From JAABRU01 sp050180235 (GTDB lineage Bacteria > Desulfobacterota > Desulfobacteria > Desulfobacterales > Desulfococcaceae): a stretch of DNA of 64,000 bases. Shown piece after piece: positions 1 to 8,831 of the stretch. The stretch spans positions 47,176 through 111,175 of the forward strand of contig JBFXEJ010000006.1 of assembly GCA_050180235.1 (NCBI GenBank), written 5' to 3'. The position numbers were made by a program, and so were the translations under genes. The notes under the pieces are model-generated. The model was not told the DNA's origin. It ran no database searches and saw only the letters and a program-made list of their open reading frames with translations. Position 1 is the stretch's first letter, and each line of letters begins with the position of its first letter.

Positions 1-809
1 ATACTGGCGGCATGGCGTCTGATGACCAGATAATAATTTTCAATGTTTCCCAGTATATTTCGCTTGACTGATCCTGTGAAAAATGTGGTGACCACCTTCT
101 GCAGTTCGCGTGCAATGTTGTTTTCCCGGTGAAACTGTGATTCACTGAACACACTCAGAAAAATTTCCTCTGTCAGAATGTGCTGAATCATCATCTCCCG
201 CACATCATCGGGCGCAATCTGCGGATTTATTGCATCTCTGCAAAGTTTCAGAAATGCGTCACGGCCATTCTGAAAATCCGGATTGCGCAGAGATTCCTCC
301 GCGATTTTCTCCCGCAGCGTGTTCAGAACAGTGGGCATATCTGTTTTAAACTGCTCAATAGCCTCACGGAAAGTTCTGATTTCAGGCCGTTCATAACGCA
401 GCAGCCGGTTTATGATTTCATCCAGTTTTTCCGGACTGCGCATGGAAACATCCATGACTTTCCTGCCGTTCTGAAACAGAACAGCACGCTGCGAATCCTC
501 AAACAGAATGTTGTCTTTGGGATAGCCCCGGTCAAATTTGGCTTTGATTTCCGCATCCAGATCATCATATTCATCCTTGCTTTCCCAGAATCCCCATTCC
601 AGACGCAGCGCATCCTTTATTGTGCCGTCCGGTCTTTTTTTGGAGCCTTTCTGACCCAGTTCCGTCACCAGTTCAAAATTCCGGGCTTCGCAGTATGCGT
701 TGAGAAGAATGTAAAACGCACTCCGGATGGCTGTCTCATTGCGGGTTCCGCCGTGCTGAATGATCTTTTCAAGCCGCTTGTAATATTCCTGAATCAGTGT
801 CTTTGACAT
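1..809 (-). CDS. Type ISP/IIG-like restriction-modification enzyme, N-terminal part (runs off window)
   Basis: The reading frame starts at an ATG at 809, preceded by a GGAAAGGAAA leader that the next gene shares almost exactly, and stays open to the left edge, so only about 270 N-terminal residues are visible. They align along their length with the N-terminus of the gene at 842-3898: the start MSKTLIQEYY, the nuclease-like stretch with WESKDEYDD, the segment MMIQHILTEEIF and the segment FHRENNIAREL are all shared. This N-terminal region fits a PD-(D/E)xK nuclease plus helical linker that precedes an adenine-N6 methyltransferase in single-chain enzymes. The methyltransferase motifs would lie outside the window. 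The two genes look like an old tandem duplication, because residues have diverged while motifs are kept. Confidence 0.75.
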   Translation of the reverse strand, partial: MSKTLIQEYYKRLEKIIQHGGTRNETAIRSAFYILLNAYCEARNFELVTELGQKGSKKRPDGTIKDALRLEWGFWESKDEYDDLDAEIKAKFDRGYPKDNILFEDSQRAVLFQNGRKVMDVSMRSPEKLDEIINRLLRYERPEIRTFREAIEQFKTDMPTVLNTLREKIAEESLRNPDFQNGRDAFLKLCRDAINPQIAPDDVREMMIQHILTEEIFLSVFSESQFHRENNIARELQKVVTTFFTGSVKRNILGNIENYYLVIRRHAAS

Positions 810-841
810 CTGATGTTTCCTTTCCCCTGCTGAAATTATGA

Positions 842-3800
842 TCAGAACTGTTTTTCCATTTCCCCGATGATTTCCACTGTTCTGACGCTGACCGTGCATA
901 CCCGCATGAGCAGATCAATGACTTTTTCTTTGTAATCCGAAAATCTGTAAGTGCCAAATTTTTCTGCAACTGTGGAGTCTTTGATTTTCTTTTCTTTGTA
1001 CTGATCGAGAATCCATTGCAGGGCGCAGTATGTTCCGAGTCTGTATTCCCATGCGCTTTTCGGAACACCGTGCAGGGAAGTGGCAGTGTCAATGACAATT
1101 ATGCCACTGTCTTTGTCCGCTTTCAGTTTCGGTTTCGGGGATTTGTCAGCAATATCCTTTCTTTCAAGCGGATACGGATCAATGCTTTCAAAACTGATAT
1201 GCAGATTCATCAGTTCCTTTCCCCATGCCGCCCATTGCTGAAAATTTTCATAAAAGGGAATGCGGGGCAGTTCCCGTTTGAGATTCTGTTCATACGTTTT
1301 CCGGTATGCGGGATTGTGCAGCACAGCATAAACATAGTGAAAAATGTTTTCTCTGCTGATTTTCCTGTTTTTATAATGGGTTGTGAACTGCTGTAATCCC
1401 CAGTCTGTGATATTGTCAACCTTGGTTCCATCAGCTTCATAACGGTAAAGCGGGAGAGATTTCGATCCTCCCTGCGGAAGCAGATCGTGTATTTTGTCAC
1501 TTACAAGTGTAAAAAAATCCCATTCTGAACCTGTTTTAAACAGGATGACTTTATTATCCGAATCTCCTTCATGGAAAATCTGTTTAAACAAACCCGGACG
1601 ATCAACCAGTAACGAATCATAATACAGAAATTTTTTCACAAAGGGCCGGTATATTGCTGAACGGATTTTTTCAGCATCCGGTTTTATCCTTTCCTTACGT
1701 CTCAGCCTTTCTTTCAGAGTTGAACTCCATTTGATGATTTCATAATTGACAAAATTATCAATGTTATGCGGTTGTTTTTCTTTTTTATGGCGTGAAACCT
1801 CTTTGTTATACTCAGAGCAGAACAGTTTCATTTTTTTCAGCAAAGCCGTTCTGTCAAAATCATACACCCATTCATCCCGGTTTGTGGAAACACCCAAAGA
1901 AAAGAGTTTGAACAAAGCATTTTCATCTTTTGCCGATTTTGCGGCTTTTGTCTCTTTGTCCGCGAGCGGCAGAAGATCGTCAAAATCATTGTGTGAAAGA
2001 TTGATCCAGTTGCTGTTTTCATCCGGAACAATATGCTCAAAATCAAGATCGGTAAATCTGGAAACAGACAGAAAATCCAGTTTTTCTTTGGCAGTTCCGA
2101 ATTCCGGAACCCGGCAGTAATAAATTCGGCAGCGCTGTGATTCATTCTGTCCGCGTCTTTGCTTTTTCCGAAGGGAGTCTCTCCGGTTGCAGTATTTTAT
2201 CATAAATGATACTGCAACACCGGTTTTAATCCCGAAAACATTGGCCTTTTCCTTTTTACGGATGTTTCCGCCCAGATCAGCAATATAAATTTCATTGAAC
2301 TCCTCAGCCGCGACTTTGCGGAATCCGTCAAAGGTTCTCGCCTCAATGAACGAGGAATTGGTCACAAATGCCACAATGCCCTCTCTGTCTCCGATGCGAT
2401 CCGATGCCCAGCGGAAAAACCGGGCATACATGTCATAAAGTTTGGTTTTCTGCGCGCTGCTGGCTGCAATGTATGTGTTTTTTATCCGCTCATCAATGCC
2501 CGGATATTCCCGGTTTTTGTTGTTTTCATTCTCATTCATCTGATTGGCATTGTAGGGCGGATTGCCTATTATTACAAAAATTTCCCCTTTGTTCTGCCTG
2601 GCAATGCGTTCCGTGTTTTCCACTGTCACCGAAAATATGTCATACTGTTTTTTGCTGAAAACCGCATGATCCAGTGTGTCCATAAAACAGATGTTTTTAA
2701 ATTCCGCATATTCCCCCATTTTCTGCTTGTAGGTGAATTCAATGTTCAGATTGGCAATGTAATAGGGCAGAATGGAGACTTCATTGCAGTGGATTTCATT
2801 TGTGTATTTGCGGGCAAGCTGTGCTTTGGGCAGATATTCAATGAGTTCTGTGACAAATGTGCCTGTGCCTGCGGCCGGATCAAGGATGTTCACACCCGGA
2901 TCACTCAGGAGTTTTCCGAAGCATTTTTCCAGAAGAAAGTCCGTGCTTTCAATCATAAACCGCACGATTTCATTGGGTGTGTAAAAAATGCCGAGCCTGT
3001 CCGCTGCTTTGGGGTTGTATGCTGTGTAGAAATTTTCATACAGGGCTTTTAAAAATTTCTGCTTTTCATGGTGATTCGCGATATTGGCGGCTGCCCTTTT
3101 AATGACCAGATAATAGGTTTTAACCCTGTCAAGTGTATTGCGGCGCACTTCTCCTGTGAAAAATGTGTTCACTGTCCGGTAAAGTTCACGCGCGATATTG
3201 TTTTCCCTGTGAAACTGGGGTTCGTCAAATACAGTCAGAAAGATTTCTTCGGTCAGAATATGCTGGATGATCATTTCCCGTATATCCTGTTCCGTGATGT
3301 GCGGATTGATCACATCTTTGCACAGATTCAGGAACTTGTGTTTTGCACTTCTGAATTTTTCGCTGTTTTCGGATTCACTGTCAATCTGATGCCGGAGAAC
3401 AGTGAGAATTCCCGGCAGATCCTCTTTGAATATTTCAATTGCCTCTCGGAACTGCCTGACTTCGGATGGCTGATAATTTACAAAACAGGTGAGAATGGCA
3501 TCCAGTTCATCAGCCTTGTCAAACCGGGCCTCCATAACCCTTGCTCCGCCCTGAAACAGAACTGCTTTCAGTGAATCTTCAAACAGAATATTGCTCCGGG
3601 GATAGCCTTTGGAAAATTTGTCTTCGATTTCTTTTTCCAGATTATCATACTGATCCTTGCTTTCCCAGTATCCCCAGTCCATCCGCAGGCCGTCTTTCAC
3701 TGTTCCGTCCGGTATGATTGTTGTTCCGAAAGGGGTTTTCATTTCCAGTTCATTGATCAGCAGGAGATTTTTTGATTCACAGTACGCGTTTATCAAGTCC

Positions 3801-3898
3801 CTGAAAGCCGAACGCAGGGCACTTTCCTTACGGGAGCCGCCATACTGGATGATTTTTTCAACTTTTGAATAATATTGCCCAATCAGAAGATTTGACAT
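842..3898 (-). CDS. Single-chain restriction-modification enzyme (type ISP/IIG-like, no helicase)
   Basis: A protein of 1,018 residues. The start at 3898 (MSNLLIGQYY) is preferred over an upstream ATG because of the AGGAAA leader and alignment with the neighbouring paralogue. A nuclease-like motif is visible at about residues 63-81 (PDG, then WESK, a D-ExK pattern). The methyltransferase follows with LGIFYTPNEIV (about 302), motif I DPAAGTGTF (340) and motif IV NPPY (446), the catalytic signature of gamma-class adenine-N6 methylation. The C-terminal third, with TDWGLQQF, FHYVYAVLHNPAYR and LKRELPRIPF, is typical of the type ISP C-terminal specificity domain. The SF2 helicase normally found between nuclease and methyltransferase in type ISP enzymes is absent. 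It probably methylates and cleaves DNA on its own; specificity cannot be read from sequence. Confidence 0.85.
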   Translation of the reverse strand: MSNLLIGQYYSKVEKIIQYGGSRKESALRSAFRDLINAYCESKNLLLINELEMKTPFGTTIIPDGTVKDGLRMDWGYWESKDQYDNLEKEIEDKFSKGYPRSNILFEDSLKAVLFQGGARVMEARFDKADELDAILTCFVNYQPSEVRQFREAIEIFKEDLPGILTVLRHQIDSESENSEKFRSAKHKFLNLCKDVINPHITEQDIREMIIQHILTEEIFLTVFDEPQFHRENNIARELYRTVNTFFTGEVRRNTLDRVKTYYLVIKRAAANIANHHEKQKFLKALYENFYTAYNPKAADRLGIFYTPNEIVRFMIESTDFLLEKCFGKLLSDPGVNILDPAAGTGTFVTELIEYLPKAQLARKYTNEIHCNEVSILPYYIANLNIEFTYKQKMGEYAEFKNICFMDTLDHAVFSKKQYDIFSVTVENTERIARQNKGEIFVIIGNPPYNANQMNENENNKNREYPGIDERIKNTYIAASSAQKTKLYDMYARFFRWASDRIGDREGIVAFVTNSSFIEARTFDGFRKVAAEEFNEIYIADLGGNIRKKEKANVFGIKTGVAVSFMIKYCNRRDSLRKKQRRGQNESQRCRIYYCRVPEFGTAKEKLDFLSVSRFTDLDFEHIVPDENSNWINLSHNDFDDLLPLADKETKAAKSAKDENALFKLFSLGVSTNRDEWVYDFDRTALLKKMKLFCSEYNKEVSRHKKEKQPHNIDNFVNYEIIKWSSTLKERLRRKERIKPDAEKIRSAIYRPFVKKFLYYDSLLVDRPGLFKQIFHEGDSDNKVILFKTGSEWDFFTLVSDKIHDLLPQGGSKSLPLYRYEADGTKVDNITDWGLQQFTTHYKNRKISRENIFHYVYAVLHNPAYRKTYEQNLKRELPRIPFYENFQQWAAWGKELMNLHISFESIDPYPLERKDIADKSPKPKLKADKDSGIIVIDTATSLHGVPKSAWEYRLGTYCALQWILDQYKEKKIKDSTVAEKFGTYRFSDYKEKVIDLLMRVCTVSVRTVEIIGEMEKQF

Positions 3899-4037
3899 CT
3901 GATGTTTCCTTTCTGCCGGTAATTGGAGCGGGAACCTGAGAACACCTGCTGTACGGGCCATCCTCAGGTTATACAGCGTTCAGTCTGTTTTTCTCACGAA
4001 ATCAAAAACTTTTATTTATCAATTCGGTACAGGTTTT

Positions 4038-4457
4038 TCAATAAAGTTTTTCCCCGCAGCGGATTTCTGTCAGGTCAATCCGACTTATTATGTCACGTTT
4101 CCAGCCTTTCCCTCCGAGCCTGCCATCGCCTCCCATTGATAACACATCCACACCGCTGTTTTTTTGACGCCAGGCCAAAGAGGTGAGTATATATTCATTC
4201 CCCCAGGGATCAATTGGAACTTGCAGAATGGTTTCCGGAACCAGCTCTTTCAGGTTAAGCGGAAATTTTTTGTTTTTACAATAGTAACAGATAATTAAAT
4301 ACTTAATGTTTGACAAATCTTTGGAGGCTGCCTTGTATTTGTTTTCAATTTCCGGATCAATTTCTGTGAACTGAAATGTAAGGCTTCCTGTAATAACAAC
4401 AAGTATCAGACTGTTGAACAGAATCCAGAAAACAGTCTCATTCTTAATACCCGTCAT
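4038..4457 (-). CDS. Small membrane-anchored GspG-like (pseudopilin-like) protein
   Basis: A protein of 139 residues starting at MTGIKNETVF. One hydrophobic N-terminal segment (about residues 9-26) is followed by a soluble domain. The C-terminal part, with FPLNLKELV, VPIDPWGNEY and LSMGGDGRLGG, matches the core of the type II secretion major pseudopilin GspG family, where this region carries the Pro-Trp-Gly turn and the calcium-binding loop. There is no clear type III prepilin peptide and no other secretion gene nearby, so it is a solitary GspG-like protein of unknown role. An upstream extension of the frame is possible but has no better ribosome site. Confidence 0.6.
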   Translation of the reverse strand: MTGIKNETVFWILFNSLILVVITGSLTFQFTEIDPEIENKYKAASKDLSNIKYLIICYYCKNKKFPLNLKELVPETILQVPIDPWGNEYILTSLAWRQKNSGVDVLSMGGDGRLGGKGWKRDIISRIDLTEIRCGEKLY

Positions 4458-4499
4458 TGCTTCATGCACCCTTCTGAAAATAATCCAATTTTTTGTCTT

Positions 4500-4524
4500 A
4501 GGTGATTTCTGAAAACAAATATAA
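4500..4524. repeat. Solo end of the AGGTGATTT palindromic repeat family
   Basis: The sequence AGGTGATTTCTGAAAA and the next bases AAATAT match one terminus of the ~100-bp repeats at 9725, 29517 and 42202, but the rest of the element is missing here. Confidence 0.5.
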
Positions 4525-4591
4525 TTCCCCTTCATCCCTGTTTGAAAAAAAAGAAATAACAGCCCCGGAATTTTCTGTTTTCCGTCCCGGT

Positions 4592-5227
4592 CTATTTTTC
4601 CGGCAGAGGACAGATATTTTCCGATGCTGTCCGGGAAATATTGGCCTTTTTCCGGATATTTTCTGTATCCAGATTTTCCACAAAACGGATCAGGTTTTCC
4701 CATACAGAATGAAAACCGAATCCGCCTTCAGTCATTTCTTTCAGAGCCTCTTCTTTTGTCCATCCGCACAAAAGTATGCGATATACAGCAACCATTGTTC
4801 CTGTGCGATCCGCGCCATGTTTACAGTGAATCAGCACCGGGGTTTTGTCCGGATCTGTGACAATCTTCAGAAAGCGGACAGCATCTTCCTCTTTCAATGC
4901 CCATGTGTTTACCGGAATGGATTCATAATTCAGTCCCGTATCCCTGAGCATTTCCTCATCGGAATGAGAGGCCCGGAGATTCACCACAGTGCGGATGCCC
5001 ATTTTTTTCAGTTCTGCAAAGCCATCTGCCGAAGGCTGCGCGCTGCGGTACAGCACAGGACTGACCTGATGAAAATTGGGAAGTCCGGGAATTTCCATCT
5101 GCCGCGCCCAGTGTGCAGGTCTGGTTTCCGGAGAAACAGACACAGACTGATCCGCATGAACACACACGGAAAAAAGCAGGCAGAATCCAATGAAAATCAT
5201 ACATATATTCATATACATTTTTTTCAT
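4592..5227 (-). CDS. Exported dual-specificity / tyrosine-type protein phosphatase
   Basis: A protein of 211 residues with an N-terminal hydrophobic signal segment (about residues 5-25, ending near VHADQ), suggesting a periplasmic or secreted enzyme. The phosphatase P-loop is HCKHGADRTG, which fits the HCxxGxxRT consensus with its catalytic cysteine and arginine. A preceding GIRTVVNLRASHSDEEML segment is typical of the DSP/DUF442-like branch that is common in bacteria. The expected general-acid region lies upstream of the P-loop. The substrate is unknown; phosphotyrosine, phosphoinositide or polyphosphate-type substrates are all seen in relatives. It sits just downstream of a signalling pair on the same strand, with a 42-bp gap. 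Confidence 0.8.
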   Translation of the reverse strand: MKKMYMNICMIFIGFCLLFSVCVHADQSVSVSPETRPAHWARQMEIPGLPNFHQVSPVLYRSAQPSADGFAELKKMGIRTVVNLRASHSDEEMLRDTGLNYESIPVNTWALKEEDAVRFLKIVTDPDKTPVLIHCKHGADRTGTMVAVYRILLCGWTKEEALKEMTEGGFGFHSVWENLIRFVENLDTENIRKKANISRTASENICPLPEK

Positions 5228-5269
5228 TTGCAGTTTCTCCTTTCTTTACTGATACAGTTGAGAAAAATA

Positions 5270-6139
5270 TCAGCAGCAGGCCACTGCTGCCACAACCCTG
5301 TTTCTTCCGCTCTGCTTGGCTTCATACAGGGCTTTGTCCGCGTCAGAAAACAGATCATCATCGGGTTTTGTCATGCAGGCCACTCCCAGGCTGGCTGTAA
5401 CATGTCCGACTTCCGGGAAATCGTGATCCGCAATGATTTTGCGCAGTTTTTCTGCCAGAATCTCAGCCCCCCTGATTTCTGTTTCCGAAAGGATGATGGC
5501 GAGTTCCTCCCCGCCCCATCTGGCTGCAAGGTCAGCGCCCCTGATATTTTCCAGAATAATGTCTGCCACTTCTTTCAGAACAATGTCTCCTGCCTGATGT
5601 CCAAATCTGTCGTTGACCTGTTTGAAATGATCCAGATCAAGGATCAGCAGGGACATGGGATGGCAGTAACGGCCGCATTTGGATTTTTCCTGCTGAAAAA
5701 ACAGTTCAAACACTCTCCGGTTGTAAAGACGTGTCAGAGGATCAAGATAGGCTGCCTGTTTATCCTTTACCTGACGGATTCCCTTCCGGATTCGGGCCAG
5801 CAGGGTTTGATGGTTGAAGGGCTTGGAAATATAGTCATCCGCACCTTTATCCAGTCCGGCCACCTCATCCTCTGTGGTATTTTTGGCTGTCAGCAGGATA
5901 ATGTAAATAAAACTGTATTTGTGATTGCTTTTAACCTGACGGCATACTTCCAGCCCGTCCATTCCGGGCATCATCACATCCAGCAGCACCAGATCCGGAA
6001 TCTGGGAGAAAATTTTTTCCAAAGCCTCTTCCCCGGTGGCAGCCATTTCCACTTCATATTCCTCTTTTTCCAGAATCCTCCTGAGAATGGTCCGAATTTT
6101 GTTGTGATCATCCACCACCAGTATTCTGCCTCTGTTCAT
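5270..6139 (-). CDS. Response regulator with GGDEF diguanylate cyclase output
   Basis: A protein of 289 residues. An N-terminal receiver domain (about 5-120) has the acidic pair DD at 10-11, the phospho-acceptor D54 in LVLLDVMMPG and the conserved lysine in SKPF. A GGDEF domain follows (about 133-288) with an intact GGEEL active site at 209-213. It also has an RxxD inhibitory site, RGAD at 200-203, exactly five residues upstream. It should therefore make cyclic di-GMP when phosphorylated and be feedback-inhibited by product. The start codon overlaps the stop of the upstream histidine kinase in an ATGA junction, so the two are co-translated and almost certainly cognate. Confidence 0.93.
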   Translation of the reverse strand: MNRGRILVVDDHNKIRTILRRILEKEEYEVEMAATGEEALEKIFSQIPDLVLLDVMMPGMDGLEVCRQVKSNHKYSFIYIILLTAKNTTEDEVAGLDKGADDYISKPFNHQTLLARIRKGIRQVKDKQAAYLDPLTRLYNRRVFELFFQQEKSKCGRYCHPMSLLILDLDHFKQVNDRFGHQAGDIVLKEVADIILENIRGADLAARWGGEELAIILSETEIRGAEILAEKLRKIIADHDFPEVGHVTASLGVACMTKPDDDLFSDADKALYEAKQSGRNRVVAAVACC

Positions 6140-7878
6140 TGCCTTTTCCTCTCCTGATAATCTTCTGTTTTTCCGGATCTGTCTGAAATTTCATCTGAAA
6201 GGGGGATGGTAAAGGTGAAAATGCTGCCTTTGCCCGGTGTGCTTTCCACCCATATCCGGCCCCCGTGCATTTCCACAAAGCGTTTGCTGATGGTCAGCCC
6301 CAGCCCGGTTCCGGATGCCCTGCGGGTAAAGGAACTGTCGGCCTGATGAAATATGTTGAAAATGAAAGGAATATCTTCTTTGCTGATGCCGTAGCCCGTA
6401 TCCAGTATCTCAAAATATCCCATATTATTCAGAGGAAAAGCCCGCACCACAATCCGGCCCCTGTCTGTGAATTTGACAGCATTTCCCAGCAGATTCAGCA
6501 GTATCTGCTTCAGATGCATGGGATCGCAAAGAATATCCATTTCCTGAATCTGTGTTTCCAGAACAAGTCCTTTCTGTCCGGTCAGCACCCGGATATGGCT
6601 GATCACTTCCTGCACCATTTCCCGCGCAGATACAGGGCATGTGAAAATCTGCATTTTTCCGGCCTCAATTTTGGAAATATTCAGCAGATTGTTAATCAGT
6701 GCAAGCAGATGCTGACCATCCTCTTCAATATCTTTGGCAATTTCTGAAATCACCTTTGCTTCGGGCAGATCATCGGGATTTGTGAGCAGCGGTGTATTTC
6801 CCAGTATCACAGTCAGAGGGGTTCGAAGTTCATGACTGATGACATTGATGAAATCGCTTTTGATGCGGCTGGCTTTTTCCGCCTCCTTCTTTGCGGCAGT
6901 CAGGGATTCCTCAATCTGTTTGCGGAGTGTAATATCTGTCAGTGAGCCCACAAACATCCGTTCATCACCAATCTGCATTTCATTGACTGCCAGTTCCAGG
7001 GGAAACACTTTGCCGTCTTTGCGTTTCCCCATTACCTCCCGGCCAATGCCGATGATTTTTTTCCTGCCGGTTTTCAGATAAGTCTTCACATAAATGTCAT
7101 GATGACTGTGAAAAGGCTCCGGCATCAGCACATTGACATTTCGCCCAATCACCTCCTGAGCACTGTATCCGAAAATACGCTCTGCCGCAGGGTTGAAATC
7201 CTGTATAATCCGCTTTTCACTGATGGTGACAATCCCGCTGGCCACGGTTTCCAGAATGGTGCGGTTTTTGATCAGACTTTCCCGCAGGGATTTTTCCGCA
7301 TCCATGCGCATCCGATCATTGCGTAAAGCCTGAATGATATTGCCGCATGTGTTCAGAAAAGGTTTCATAAAACCGGCAAGTTCAGGATCATATCCGCCGG
7401 GCCGGTTTGCTATACCCACCATGCCGACAAATTCTTTTCCGGAAAAAAAGGGCAGTCCCATAAATGTTTTCAGTGCAGGATGACCTTCCGGACATACTCC
7501 CGCTCGCGGATCATTGTCCGGATTATTGGAAATGACCGGCTTTGCTGAAGTCAGCACTGCACCGTAAAGTGTTTTCAGATTCCGGAATTCCAGACCATCA
7601 GGGGCATTTTTTTCATAAAATTTTCTGGTTTCCCCATTCCATGCAATATTGGTGATGGCATGGGTTTTCAGATACACTGCTGCATCCGGATCATAGAGCA
7701 CCTCACCGATAAATCCGTATTCGCTCCGGGTGATGGAAAGAAGGCTGCCCAGCAGGCGTTCAAACAGAATACTGTGGGCAGTATTGGTGATAAATTCGGA
7801 CTGTGCGTCTGAAATGGCCTGCAGCATGGATTGGTTCAAATCCGGGCAGTTGTACAGGTTTTTGATATTGTTTGTCAT
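6136..7878 (-). CDS. GAF-PAS sensor histidine kinase
   Basis: A protein of 580 residues with no transmembrane segment, so probably cytosolic. The domains in order are GAF (about 35-185), PAS with attached PAC (about 205-322; starts ILETVASGIV), a HisKA dimerisation domain with the phospho-acceptor H349 in VISHELRTPL, and a HATPase domain with its N box (LLNLLGNAVKF), G1 box (DTGYGIS) and G2 box (GTGLGL). The last four bases overlap the start of the REC-GGDEF gene, which is the expected partner. The pair would turn an unknown cytoplasmic ligand or redox cue sensed by GAF or PAS into cyclic di-GMP output. Confidence 0.93.
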   Translation of the reverse strand: MTNNIKNLYNCPDLNQSMLQAISDAQSEFITNTAHSILFERLLGSLLSITRSEYGFIGEVLYDPDAAVYLKTHAITNIAWNGETRKFYEKNAPDGLEFRNLKTLYGAVLTSAKPVISNNPDNDPRAGVCPEGHPALKTFMGLPFFSGKEFVGMVGIANRPGGYDPELAGFMKPFLNTCGNIIQALRNDRMRMDAEKSLRESLIKNRTILETVASGIVTISEKRIIQDFNPAAERIFGYSAQEVIGRNVNVLMPEPFHSHHDIYVKTYLKTGRKKIIGIGREVMGKRKDGKVFPLELAVNEMQIGDERMFVGSLTDITLRKQIEESLTAAKKEAEKASRIKSDFINVISHELRTPLTVILGNTPLLTNPDDLPEAKVISEIAKDIEEDGQHLLALINNLLNISKIEAGKMQIFTCPVSAREMVQEVISHIRVLTGQKGLVLETQIQEMDILCDPMHLKQILLNLLGNAVKFTDRGRIVVRAFPLNNMGYFEILDTGYGISKEDIPFIFNIFHQADSSFTRRASGTGLGLTISKRFVEMHGGRIWVESTPGKGSIFTFTIPLSDEISDRSGKTEDYQERKRQ

Positions 7879-7941
7879 AAATAATTTCAGACTGTCCCGT
7901 TTTCAGATATGCACCTGCGGGGGATGCGGGCATTTCCGCTT

Positions 7942-8826
7942 TTATCCCTGATTCTGCCGCAGGTGCAGTTCAAAACGCTCCACAATCAGGGAGCAGGAAA
8001 GGGTCAGCATCAGATAAAGGAGCGTTACGGTAATCCAGATTTCAAATGTAAGATAGGTGGATGCCACCAGTTCCATGCCCTGAAAGGTCAGTTCCTGAAC
8101 TGAAATCACAGATACAATGGAAGAATCCTTGATAACGGAAATAAACTGACCGGCCAGTGCCGGGAGAATTCGCTGCAGGGCCTGGGGCAGAATAATATGC
8201 CGCATCTGCTGCCACCGGGTAAATCCCAGTGCCGCGGATGCCTCCCACTGGCCTTTTTCCACAGACTGAATACCCGCTCGCACAATTTCGGTAATGTAGG
8301 CCCCTTCAAAGACCGCGAGACTGACAACTCCGGACAGAAAGGCAGCAAACTGGGAAGCCGGTGCAAAAATGAAACCCAGAACAGCCTGTGCTGTTTCGGA
8401 TCGGGTGCGTATGAAATCTTCCACCCCAAGCAAAGGAATAATCTGATCGCTTACAAAAAACCAGAAAATAAAAATCAGCACCAGGGGAGGAAGGTTGCGG
8501 ATGAGTTCCACATAGGTTCCGCCCAGAAGCCGTCTGAACATGCTTGGCCCTGTCCGGAAAAAACCCATCACTGTGCCGAGGATCATTGCTCCGGCAGTGG
8601 CCCATATGCTTATGCGCAGGGTCATAAAAAATCCCTGCATGATCAGATTGGCCACCCACTGTTTTTTTTCCGGATCATAGCGGAACAGATAGCGGGGAAT
8701 CAGTTCCCATTTCCAATGGTAATGAAGTCCGATGCTGATCCTGTAAAAAATGTATATTGCGGCACCGAGGAGAAGCAGCCCCAGAAAAATATCCGGGGCT
8801 GATATGCGCGGTCTGCGGTGTTTCAC
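7942..8826 (-). CDS. Polar amino acid ABC transporter permease (HisM/GlnP family)
   Basis: A protein of 294 residues with an N-terminal membrane segment (LGLLLLGAAIYIFYRI) followed by the binding-protein-dependent transport domain. Family signatures visible are the start of the core (LRISIWATAGAMILG), the FRTGP loop, YVELIRNLPPLVLIFIFWF, and the EAA loop EASAALGFTRWQQMRHIILPQALQRILPAL that contacts the ATPase. It lies 5 bp downstream of the binding-protein gene. No ATP-binding subunit follows within the window; the next genes are signalling proteins. The transporter must use an ATPase encoded elsewhere or a shared one. Glutamate or glutamine-type substrates are common in the family, but specificity is not shown here. 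Confidence 0.9.
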   Translation of the reverse strand: MKHRRPRISAPDIFLGLLLLGAAIYIFYRISIGLHYHWKWELIPRYLFRYDPEKKQWVANLIMQGFFMTLRISIWATAGAMILGTVMGFFRTGPSMFRRLLGGTYVELIRNLPPLVLIFIFWFFVSDQIIPLLGVEDFIRTRSETAQAVLGFIFAPASQFAAFLSGVVSLAVFEGAYITEIVRAGIQSVEKGQWEASAALGFTRWQQMRHIILPQALQRILPALAGQFISVIKDSSIVSVISVQELTFQGMELVASTYLTFEIWITVTLLYLMLTLSCSLIVERFELHLRQNQG

Positions 8827-8831
8827 AAAAA

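Noticed and set aside
4502..6157. A 551-codon open frame on the plus strand
   Set aside because: It is antisense to the phosphatase and the REC-GGDEF gene, both of which have clear motifs; its translation has no domain and an odd composition rich in His, Phe and Cys.
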